A DNA stretch of 14,098 bases from Deltaproteobacteria bacterium (GTDB lineage: Bacteria; Desulfobacterota; Desulfobulbia; Desulfobulbales; UBA5123). Numbering within the stretch: position 1 is the first letter of the stretch; every line of letters begins with the position of its first letter. Of this stretch, positions 7,295 to 13,735 are shown piece after piece. The position numbers were made by a program, and so were the translations under genes. The stretch covers positions 1 through 14,098 of the forward strand of contig JAJYKH010000035.1 in the NCBI GenBank assembly GCA_021788685.1. The letters are read 5' to 3'. The notes beneath the pieces were generated by a model that saw nothing but the letters and a program-made list of their open reading frames with translations, had not been told where the DNA came from and did not search any database.

Positions 7295-7317
7295 GTCGTT
7301 GTCCGGCGAAGCGGCCC

Positions 7318-7349
7318 GGACGCTGTCAGGGGGACCCCCGCCAGCGTCC
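7318..7349. promoter_or_regulatory. stem-loop in the cvpA leader
   Basis: A perfect 8-bp inverted repeat, GGACGCTG (7318-7325) and CAGCGTCC (7342-7349), encloses an inner GGGG/CCCC stem (7329-7332 with 7336-7339). On the minus strand it lies about 24-55 bases before the cvpA ATG and covers the stop codon of a 15-residue mini-ORF. No U-tract follows on either strand, so a simple terminator is unlikely. A role in translation control of cvpA is inference. Confidence 0.45.
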
Positions 7350-7373
7350 CATGCACAGTTCAGTAGAAACCAT
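7326..7373 (-). CDS. possible 15-residue leader peptide upstream of cvpA
   Basis: On the minus strand an AGGAG motif (7379-7383) stands five bases before an ATG at 7373, opening a frame for MVSTELCMGRWRGSP that stops with TGA at 7326-7328. The ribosome-binding site is better than that of cvpA itself. The stop codon falls inside the stem-loop at 7318-7349, and cvpA begins 31 bp further on. This is the geometry of a leader peptide but could be chance. No homology is recognised. Confidence 0.22.
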   Translation of the reverse strand: MVSTELCMGRWRGSP

Positions 7374-7516
7374 TTTTTCTCCTGAGGGCAAGCTCTTTCC
7401 GGCTGCAGCGGCCTCGCCGTCCTAAAGGCCACTTGTTTTCATTTGCTTTTTTCCGTCCGTTGGAACACAGTGCAATCAGGTGGAAACCTCTGCGGACCCC
7501 ACCCGGGAAGCCCGAC

Positions 7517-8260
7517 ATGGCCGATACGACATCCCAAGCGGAGCTGCCGCTGATCGCCCAGGCCCTGCCCCGTGATCAGCCCTATGAGATCGCCGCCCTT
7601 TCGCTGGCCGAGCTGGAAGGGGACCAGAGCGACCGCGCCGCCTTCTGGCTCACCCCCGAGGAGCACCGCCTGTACAATCGGTTTGGGTCCGGCAAGCGGC
7701 AGGCCGAATGGCTGGGCGGGCGCATGGCCGCCAAGCTGGCCGTGGCGCGTCTTCTCGGACGGCCGCTCCCGGCGGTCCGGCAGAAGGTGGCGGTCCTCGC
7801 CCGGCCCGACGGCAAACCGCTGGTGCGGACCGCCCTGGGAACAGGGGTGGAGCTTTCCCTGTCCCACAGCGGCGGCCTGGCGGCGGCCATCGCTTCCTTT
7901 TTTCCTTGCGGCCTCGACGTCCAGGCCCTGACCACGACGGTGCTCCGGGTGCAGGACCGTTTTTCGGATCATGCCGAACGGACCCTTCTCGCCCGGCTGC
8001 TGCCCGGCCAGCCTGCCGTGCAGCTGACGCTGCTGTGGGCGGCCAAGGAGGCCCTCCGCAAGGCGATCTCCGGAATCCCCCTTGCCGCCTGGAGTGAGCT
8101 GCAGCTCACCGACGGCAGCGTCGCCGGCACCGGCCAGGCCGTGCTCTCGTTCACCTTCGCCCGCCGGCCCGCGGCCGGACCGTTTCTGGCGGCCGTCTTC
8201 CTGCGCGGCGGCTTTGCCTGGGCGTTCACCGGCCATCTCCCCGAAAAGGAAACCTGCTGA
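7517..8260 (+). CDS. 4'-phosphopantetheinyl transferase, Sfp-type
   Basis: A 247-residue enzyme predicted to move the phosphopantetheine arm of CoA onto a serine of carrier proteins (acyl-, peptidyl- or aryl-carrier). Family motifs in order: WLGGRMAAKLAVARLLG (65-81), PDGKPLV (97-103), VELSLSHSGGLAAA (111-124), CGLDVQALTT (131-140) and LLWAAKEALRKA (172-183), the last being the W-x-x-K-E-A block with Glu178. In the usual GxDxE metal motif the Glu is replaced by Gln136, while Asp134 is kept. The ATG at 7517 has GGGAAG six bases upstream; a longer open frame to 7433 has no such support and starts with a non-family stretch. The stop codon directly abuts the GTG of the Crp/Fnr gene. No polyketide or non-ribosomal peptide gene is in view, so the carrier-protein partner is unknown. 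Confidence 0.9.
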   Translation: MADTTSQAELPLIAQALPRDQPYEIAALSLAELEGDQSDRAAFWLTPEEHRLYNRFGSGKRQAEWLGGRMAAKLAVARLLGRPLPAVRQKVAVLARPDGKPLVRTALGTGVELSLSHSGGLAAAIASFFPCGLDVQALTTTVLRVQDRFSDHAERTLLARLLPGQPAVQLTLLWAAKEALRKAISGIPLAAWSELQLTDGSVAGTGQAVLSFTFARRPAAGPFLAAVFLRGGFAWAFTGHLPEKETC

Positions 8261-8944
8261 GTGGAAATCATAGCATCCGTTGCCGCCATTCCCCTGTTCC
8301 GGGGTCTGACGCCCGAGCAGTACGACCAGTTGGGGACCATCGCCACTGTCCAGCAGTTCGAGCGCGGGCAGACCATCTTCTCCGAAGGGGCCGCCGGGGC
8401 CGGATTCTTCGTCGTCCAGTCCGGCCGGGTGAAGATCTACAAGCTCTCCATCGACGGCAAAGAGCAGATCCTGCACGTCTTCGGCCCCGGGGAGCCCTTC
8501 GCCGAAGTGGCCGTCTTCCTCGGCGCCCCGTTTCCCGCCCACGCCATGGCCCTGGAGCGGTCTTCCTGCTATTTCTTCCCCCGGGCGGCCTTTACCGGGC
8601 TCATCGCGAGCAACCCCTCCCTGGCCATGAACATGCTCGCCTCGCTCTCGATTCGCCTCCGTCAGTTCGCCCACATGATCGAGGACCTGTCCCTCAAGGA
8701 GGTCCCCGGGCGCCTTGCCGCCCACCTCCTCTTCCTGAGCAGCCAGCAGGACGGGGGGGACCGGCTCCGGCTGCACATCACCAAGGCGCAGCTCGCGAGC
8801 CTGCTCGGCACCATTCCCGAAACCCTCTCCCGGATCCTTGCCAAGCTGCAGAAACAGGGGATCATCGCCGCCGATGGCGCCGAGATCACCATCATTGACC
8901 GGGAGCGGCTGGAGGAGCTGGCCAGCGGGGAGGCAAGGCTTTAG
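8261..8944 (+). CDS. Crp/Fnr family transcriptional regulator
   Basis: A 227-residue regulator with an N-terminal cyclic-nucleotide-binding-like beta barrel (about 10-115; FSEGAAGAGFFVVQSGRVKI at 40-59, FGPGEPFAEVAVFLG at 74-88), a dimerisation helix (about 118-145) and a C-terminal winged helix (RLHITKAQLASLLGTIPETL from 170 to 189, then SRILAKLQKQGII). The recognition helix keeps Glu187, Ser190 and Arg191 (E..SR), which in FNR-like members reads TTGAT half sites. Only one cysteine (103) is present in the effector domain, so no FNR-type 4Fe-4S cluster; a haem-, redox- or metabolite-sensing type is possible. The GTG start immediately follows the TGA of the phosphopantetheinyl transferase, with AAGGA ten bases upstream, so the genes are almost surely co-translated. 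I found no obvious TTGAT-N4-ATCAA site nearby. Confidence 0.93.
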   Translation: MEIIASVAAIPLFRGLTPEQYDQLGTIATVQQFERGQTIFSEGAAGAGFFVVQSGRVKIYKLSIDGKEQILHVFGPGEPFAEVAVFLGAPFPAHAMALERSSCYFFPRAAFTGLIASNPSLAMNMLASLSIRLRQFAHMIEDLSLKEVPGRLAAHLLFLSSQQDGGDRLRLHITKAQLASLLGTIPETLSRILAKLQKQGIIAADGAEITIIDRERLEELASGEARL

Positions 8945-8953
8945 GATTGGCCT

Positions 8954-8989
8954 TATAAGTCCTAGGGGTCTTACAGGACTACTGGGACC
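8954..8989. repeat. phased nonamer repeat between convergent genes
   Basis: Four nonamers in register: TATAAGTCC, TAGGGGTCT, TACAGGACT and ACTGGGACC (8954-8989), the first two carrying GTCY and the last two GGAC cores, so the block is also dyad-symmetric. AGTCCT (8958-8963) pairs with AGGACT (8975-8980) around an 11-nt loop. It fills the 44-bp gap between the crp/fnr stop and the RSH stop, so it may serve as a two-way transcription barrier. A terminator role is inferred only from position; there is no U-tract. Confidence 0.45.
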
Positions 8990-11103
8990 TATTGCTCCAG
9001 AATAAACTCGTAAGCAAATCCCGTCTTGTCGAAGTGCTGCAGGATGCGGCGCAGGCCGGCCACGTCCTCGACCTGGAAGTTGACCTCCCAGTCGGCCCGC
9101 CCGTCGTCCCGCGAAAGGCGGATGATCTCGGAAACCCGCATCTCGGAGGGGGCGGCCCCCAGCATCATCAGCACCCGGTTGCGGGTGGTGCCCAGGATGA
9201 CCAGCGTCTGGGGCTTGGTGATCGCCGTTTCCTTGGGGCGCCAGCGGAGCTCCACCACGTCTTCCCGTGCCAAGTGCAGGGTGCGGAAAGTTTCGCAGTC
9301 GTGGCGGTGGACGGACAGCCCCCGTTCGCTCAGCAGGCCGAAGAGGCCCTTTTCGGTAGGAGACGGATTGCAGCAGCGGGAGAGCTTGATGCAGACGGGA
9401 TCCAGGCTGTCCAGGTCGATGCGGTTCAGAGGCCCGGTGGGGGGCTGCAGGGTCTGGCGGTCGGCATAAAGACCGCTTCGGATCTCGTAGATGATCTCCT
9501 TGAGCCGCAGCTTTCCTTCCCCCACGTGCTGGAACAGCTCCTCCCGGTCCTGCAGGCCGAAATAGACCAGGATGTCGGCAAGCTCGGGCTTTTCCAGCAC
9601 CTCGAACGGCACCCCGTACCGCTTCAGCTCCTGGCGCATGACCGCGCGGCCGATCTCCCGCGCGAGCCTTTCCCGCCGAAGGCGGAAGATCCTGGCAAGG
9701 GCGGAGCGGGCCTTGGGGGTCTGGCAGAGGTCCTGGACCCGGGGCTCAAACCGCACCGGCTCCTTCTGGATGACGATCTGCACCTGATCCCCGTCCCGGA
9801 GCACGTGGGTGGGGGCCACTTTCTCCTTGTTCCGGCCCACGATGGCCGCGGCGCAATGGATGCCCACCTCGGTGTGGACCCGGAAGGCGAAATCGAGGAC
9901 CGTGCTCTGCACCGGCAGGCAGATGCGGTCGCCCTTGGGCGTGTAGGTGTAAATCTCCTTCTTGCCGCTCGCCGCGATCATGTCCCGGTAGGAGAGGCCA
10001 AGCTCGCCGCCCAGGATGTCGAACATCTCCCGCAGCTCCCTCTCAAAGCCGTCCGGGGCCTGCCGACGGGCGGACCACTCACTGAGGATGCCGCAGCGGG
10101 CGGCCTCGATCATCTGTTGGGTCCGGATCTTGAACAGATAATTCCGGCCCCGGATGTTGGCCCGGGCGTGCAGGCTCTGGTAGCCGGTGGGCTTGGGGTT
10201 GGCGATGAAATCCCGGATGGTGCGGGGGATGGGCGGGAAGGTCTGGTTGAGGACCCCGAGCCCCCGGTAGCAGGATTGGATGTCCTCCACCGCAATGATG
10301 AATTCCAGGGGATAGTCGATTTCTTTCGCGAGGACCTTGTGGGCGGGATCGAAATAAGCCCACAGCCCCTTGGCCCGGATATCCACCTGGCAGGAAAGCC
10401 AGACCTCCTCCGCGGCCGCCTGCAGCTGCTTCCGGATGATGAGCGGCTCCGGGTCGGTCTCCAGCTGGCGGATGGCGGCGAGCACCTTGCTGCTCTGCCG
10501 GGGGAACTTGTTGATGAGGGCGAGATCGTAGAGCTCCCGCTTGAGGCCGTAAAGGCCCATGACCGCGGCCATGGGGGCATAGACGTCCAGGGTTTCCTCG
10601 GCGATCTTCTGCCGCTTGTGGCGGGGCATGGCGCCGATGGTCCGCAGGTTGTGCAGCCGGTCGGCCATCTTGATCAGCATGATCTCCAGACGGGAGGCAG
10701 CCCCGGAGAAAATCTTCCGGTGGACCAGCTTGTAGAAGGTCTGGCGTTCGCCATCGAAGTGGCTGATCTTGGTGCAGCCATCGACAATGGCCTCGATGTT
10801 CCGGCCGAACAGCTCGCCAATCAGCTCGGGGGTCACGTCGGGCACGTCTTCCACCGTGTCGTGGAGAACGGCGGCGGCGAGCACCTCCGGGTCCCGGATC
10901 CCCAACTCCTCCTTGAGGATCTGGGCCACCATGAGGGGATGGCTGACGTAGGCCTCCCCGGACTTGCGCTTCTGGTCCTGGTGGGCGGAAACCGCAAAGG
11001 AGAGCGCCCGCCAGAAGACCTTGGCCGGCCCCTCCTGGTCGCCCAGGTCCTTCTCCATTTCAGCGCAGAAGGAGGCGATGTCGAACTGGTTGCTCTTGCT
11101 CAT
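8989..11103 (-). CDS. rel: RelA/SpoT homologue (RSH), probable (p)ppGpp hydrolase with degenerate synthetase
   Basis: A 704-residue long-type RSH protein. The HD hydrolase domain (about 28-200) is complete by motif: His55 in SHPLMVA, HDTVED at 81-86, and KMADRLHNLRTI at 145-156 with Asp148 and Asn152. The synthetase-like domain (about 235-345) keeps DFIANPKPTGYQSLH (298-312) and KIRT, but residues aligning with catalytic Asp264 and Glu323 of streptococcal Rel are Tyr264 and Leu323, the GRFKD loop reads RTIRD, and the nucleotide-site GRPK...YRKM reads IRAK...FDPA. A TGS domain (383-447, IYTYTPKGDRICLPVQST), a helical/zinc-finger region (LSRCCNP, 574-580) and a C-terminal ACT (about 633-704) follow. 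Alarmone removal is therefore more likely than synthesis. No ribosome-binding site is seen before the ATG; a GC-rich hairpin lies 14 bases upstream. Confidence 0.93.
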   Translation of the reverse strand: MSKSNQFDIASFCAEMEKDLGDQEGPAKVFWRALSFAVSAHQDQKRKSGEAYVSHPLMVAQILKEELGIRDPEVLAAAVLHDTVEDVPDVTPELIGELFGRNIEAIVDGCTKISHFDGERQTFYKLVHRKIFSGAASRLEIMLIKMADRLHNLRTIGAMPRHKRQKIAEETLDVYAPMAAVMGLYGLKRELYDLALINKFPRQSSKVLAAIRQLETDPEPLIIRKQLQAAAEEVWLSCQVDIRAKGLWAYFDPAHKVLAKEIDYPLEFIIAVEDIQSCYRGLGVLNQTFPPIPRTIRDFIANPKPTGYQSLHARANIRGRNYLFKIRTQQMIEAARCGILSEWSARRQAPDGFERELREMFDILGGELGLSYRDMIAASGKKEIYTYTPKGDRICLPVQSTVLDFAFRVHTEVGIHCAAAIVGRNKEKVAPTHVLRDGDQVQIVIQKEPVRFEPRVQDLCQTPKARSALARIFRLRRERLAREIGRAVMRQELKRYGVPFEVLEKPELADILVYFGLQDREELFQHVGEGKLRLKEIIYEIRSGLYADRQTLQPPTGPLNRIDLDSLDPVCIKLSRCCNPSPTEKGLFGLLSERGLSVHRHDCETFRTLHLAREDVVELRWRPKETAITKPQTLVILGTTRNRVLMMLGAAPSEMRVSEIIRLSRDDGRADWEVNFQVEDVAGLRRILQHFDKTGFAYEFILEQ

Positions 11104-11117
11104 GAAATTGTGGCAGG

Positions 11118-11134
11118 GGCGGCGCGAGGCCGCC
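11118..11134 (-). promoter_or_regulatory. GC hairpin just upstream of the RSH start codon
   Basis: The perfect 6-bp inverted repeat GGCGGC (11118-11123) and GCCGCC (11129-11134) with a 5-nt loop ends 14 bases before the RSH ATG, and no purine-rich ribosome-binding site separates them. In the mRNA it would form a stable stem where ribosomes load. A translational brake is an inference. Confidence 0.35.
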
Positions 11135-11199
11135 GCATCGGCTCAGAATAACGCGGCCGGGTGGCAAAAAGAAGACTTATTTTCCGGCCCGGCCCCTCC

Positions 11200-11233
11200 C
11201 CGCCCGCTTTTCGGAGGAAAAGGCCCCGGGCGG
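11200..11233. promoter_or_regulatory. bulged stem-loop in the divergent rel-rnr region
   Basis: CCGCCCG (11200-11206) pairs with CGGGCGG (11227-11233), and directly inside it CTTTT (11207-11211) pairs with AAAAG (11218-11222), leaving a 6-nt loop (CGGAGG) and a 4-nt bulge (11223-11226). That makes 12 paired bases. It lies about 100 bp from the RSH start and 130 bp before rnr, in a gap with no gene. Function unknown. Confidence 0.4.
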
Positions 11234-11286
11234 CCGCCGATGCTCGATCTTGCCACCCTTTCCCTGCTGCGGTTTGTAACCTTTTG

Positions 11287-11295
11287 TGATAGACT
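11287..11295 (+). promoter_or_regulatory. candidate extended -10 promoter for rnr
   Basis: TGATAGACT fits the extended -10 form TGN-TANNNT, with the hexamer TAGACT matching four of six bases, in an AT-rich patch that stands out from the GC-rich surroundings. No good -35 lies 17 bp upstream, which extended -10 promoters can tolerate. Transcription would begin near 11302, giving a leader of about 60 nt before rnr. Confidence 0.35.
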
Positions 11296-11364
11296 CATTT
11301 TTCTTTGAACCATGCCGCCGGCCCAAGTCCTTGGGGCGGCGCAAGCCTAGCAGGGAGAAATCCT

Positions 11365-13584
11365 TTGTCCCGACGATACGGCAGCAGCAAACGGAACTTC
11401 CACCGCAAGGGCCGGACCCACCGGACCGCGTTCCGCCGGCCCCATCTCCGGCCGGCCCCGCAAGCGGCGCCGCTTCCTTTCGAAGACGAAGTCCTCGGAC
11501 GCCTCTATGAAACGGGGGAATGGACCGACGCCAAAGAGCTTGCGGCCGGGATGGACCTCTCCCGTCAGCGCCGCAAGGAGCTGCAGCAGGTGCTCAAATC
11601 CCTCTGCCACCAGGGGCTGGTCGGCTGCGACGATGGCCGCTACCGGCTGCTGGCCCCCCCGGACTTCATGGAAGGGACCATCTCCGTCCACCCGAGGGGG
11701 TTCGGCTTCGCCTTGGTGACCAAGGCGGCGGAAGGCGCCAAGCCCCAGCGGGACCTGTTCGTGCCGGCCGAGGGGTTGGGGCCCGCCCGCCACGGGGACC
11801 GGGCGCTCCTCCGGGTCACCGGTCGGGACGGCGACCGGCTGCTGGCCCGGGTGGTGCGGGTGCTCGCCCGGGCCAGCAACGTGATGGTCGGCACCTACAC
11901 GGCCGGCGGCCGCAACGGCCTGTTCACCCCCGAAGACGACCGGTATCCCTTCACCATCGTGGTCCCCCGGCCGCTGTCGCTGGGGGCCCGTGACGGGGAA
12001 GCGGTCGTGGTGGAGATCACGGACCAGCCCGCCGCAGGCCACCCTCAGGGCCGGATCATCGAAGTGCTGGGCGACCCGGACACGCTCTCGGTGCAGACCG
12101 AAATGGTCATCCGCAAGTTCGAGCTGCCCCACCGGTTCGGGACGGAGGCCCTGGCCCAGGCGGAGGCGCTGCCCGGAACGATCGAAGTCCGGGACGGCCG
12201 GGCCGATCTGCGGCAGGTCCTCCACGTCACCATCGACGGCGAGACCGCCCGCGACTTCGACGACGCGGTGGCGGTGGAAAAGACCCGCACCGGGTACCGG
12301 CTCCACGTCTCCATCGCCGATGTCAGCCATTACGTGGACCTGGGCTCCCCTCTCGATCAGGAGGCCTACGCCCGGGGCACCAGCGTCTATTTCCCCACCC
12401 GGGTGCTACCCATGCTGCCGGAGCGGCTTTCGAACGGGCTGTGCAGCCTGGTGCCCAACGAGGACCGGTACGCCTTCACCGCCATTCTCGATTTCGATCA
12501 GTCGGGGAAGCGGCTCAAGAAGCAGTTCACGCGCAGCGTCATCCGCAGCCACAACCGGTTCACCTACACCACGGTCAAGGAGATCATCATCGACCAGGAG
12601 CCGGCGGTCCGGAGCGGCCACCAGCGCTTCCTCACCCCCCTCGCCCAGATGGAGGAGCTCGCCCGCCTGCTCCTCGCCCGGCGGATGGCGCGGGGGAGCA
12701 TCGGCTTCGAGCTGCCGGAGGCGGAGGTGGTGATCGGCCCCGAGGACACCGTGGCGGGCATCCTCCGCACCGAGCGCAACTTCGCCCACCAGATCATCGA
12801 GGAGTTCATGCTCGCCGCGAACGAGGCGGTGGCCGAGACCTTCGCCGAGGCGGAATTCCCCGCCCTCTACCGGGTGCACGCCGCCCCGGACCCGATCAAG
12901 GTGGCGGAGTTCGCCGAGTTCGCCGGGAGCATGGGCCTGGAGCTGCCGGGAGACCCCGGCACCCCCTCCTGGTTCGGGAAAGTGCTCGCCTCGGTGGCCG
13001 GCGAGCCCACCGAGTACATCGTCAACAACCTGCTCCTGCGCACCATGAACCGGGCGGTGTATTCCCCGGACAACGTGGGCCATTTCGGCCTCGCCGCCCC
13101 CTTCTACACCCATTTCACCTCCCCCATCCGCCGCTACCCGGACCTCCTGGTCCACCGGGCCCTCACCCAGCTCCTGGCCGGCAAGGCAGGGGCCAAGGCC
13201 CGGACCAGCCCCCAGCCATTGCCCGAGGCGGGGCTCTTCCTCTCCGAGCGGGAACGGACGGCGGTGGACGCCGACCGGGAGATGGTGGACCGGCTCAAGG
13301 CGCGCTTCATGGCCGGAAAGATCGGGGAGGAGCTCGAAGGGGTGATCTCCGGGGTCTCCGGGTTCGGCCTGTTCGTGGAGCTGTTCGATCTCTTCGTGAA
13401 CGGCGCCATTCCCATTGCCGATCTCACCGACGACTTTTACCATTTGAGCGAAAAACAGCACCGCTACGTGGGCGAGCGCACCGGCCGGAGCTATCAGCTG
13501 GGGGACCTCGTCCTGGTCCGGGTGGCCAACGTCAACCTCCGCCGGCGGCGGATCGACTTCGAGCTGGTGGAAAAGCTCTCATAG
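11365..13584 (+). CDS. rnr: ribonuclease R
   Basis: A 739-residue processive 3'-5' exoribonuclease of the RNase II/R (RNB) family that degrades structured RNA in the cytoplasm. Domains in order: Arg-rich basic N-terminus (about 1-35); winged helix (about 40-100); cold-shock domains (GTISVHPRGFGFALV and following, about 103-260); RNB domain with the catalytic block DGETARDFDDAVAV at 291-304 (Asp291, 297, 299, 300), then ARGTSVYFPTRVLPMLPERL and SNGLCSLVPNEDR; and S1 domain (about 650-737). The frame is open back to a TTG at 11305, but I prefer the TTG at 11365 because AGGGAG lies seven bases upstream. Unlike the E. coli enzyme it has no Lys-rich C-terminal tail and ends just after S1. A candidate extended -10 promoter lies upstream. 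The next gene begins 151 bp later. Confidence 0.95.
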   Translation: MSRRYGSSKRNFHRKGRTHRTAFRRPHLRPAPQAAPLPFEDEVLGRLYETGEWTDAKELAAGMDLSRQRRKELQQVLKSLCHQGLVGCDDGRYRLLAPPDFMEGTISVHPRGFGFALVTKAAEGAKPQRDLFVPAEGLGPARHGDRALLRVTGRDGDRLLARVVRVLARASNVMVGTYTAGGRNGLFTPEDDRYPFTIVVPRPLSLGARDGEAVVVEITDQPAAGHPQGRIIEVLGDPDTLSVQTEMVIRKFELPHRFGTEALAQAEALPGTIEVRDGRADLRQVLHVTIDGETARDFDDAVAVEKTRTGYRLHVSIADVSHYVDLGSPLDQEAYARGTSVYFPTRVLPMLPERLSNGLCSLVPNEDRYAFTAILDFDQSGKRLKKQFTRSVIRSHNRFTYTTVKEIIIDQEPAVRSGHQRFLTPLAQMEELARLLLARRMARGSIGFELPEAEVVIGPEDTVAGILRTERNFAHQIIEEFMLAANEAVAETFAEAEFPALYRVHAAPDPIKVAEFAEFAGSMGLELPGDPGTPSWFGKVLASVAGEPTEYIVNNLLLRTMNRAVYSPDNVGHFGLAAPFYTHFTSPIRRYPDLLVHRALTQLLAGKAGAKARTSPQPLPEAGLFLSERERTAVDADREMVDRLKARFMAGKIGEELEGVISGVSGFGLFVELFDLFVNGAIPIADLTDDFYHLSEKQHRYVGERTGRSYQLGDLVLVRVANVNLRRRRIDFELVEKLS

Positions 13585-13735
13585 CGGTCAGCCGTCAGGG
13601 AAACATGAAGTCAAAATCTGACCGGACGCCGGACTAACAGCTGAAGGCTCTTATCCACCAACCCTAATCTGATCTGATCGTCCAAGTACCTTAAGCTGAA
13701 GGCCGACAGCCTGATAGCTGAACGCTTCTCATCCC
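13585..13735. repeat. repeat-bearing intergenic segment with GCTGA heptads
   Basis: This 151-bp gap between rnr and the methyltransferase gene contains AGCTGAAGGC twice (13639-13648 and 13694-13703), a near copy AGCTGAACGC (13716-13725), and around the second copy a run of phased units: AAGCTGA, AGGCCGA, CAGCCTGA and TAGCTGA (13693-13721). An inverted pair CGGTCAG (13585-13591) and CTGACCG (13618-13624) stands right after the rnr stop and could form a stem. GATCT/GATC steps occur at about 13669-13679. Base composition is less GC-rich than in the genes. No coding frame or clear promoter was seen. Confidence 0.5.

Noticed and set aside
7439..8776. 445-codon open frame on the minus strand
   Set aside because: It runs antisense to both the phosphopantetheinyl transferase and the Crp/Fnr gene, with a Gly/Asp/Glu/His-rich product and no domain.
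8958..8980. AGTCCT/AGGACT hairpin as an intrinsic terminator
   Set aside because: The stem is only six base pairs with an 11-nt loop and no U-tract on either strand. It is better described as part of the nonamer repeat.
8992..11151. 719-codon open frame on the plus strand
   Set aside because: It is an exact antisense shadow of the RSH gene, whose motifs are unmistakable. The frame's product has low-complexity composition and no recognisable motif.
12406..13461. 351-codon minus-strand frame inside rnr
   Set aside because: Antisense shadow of the RNB domain with Gly/Glu/His-rich product and no motif.
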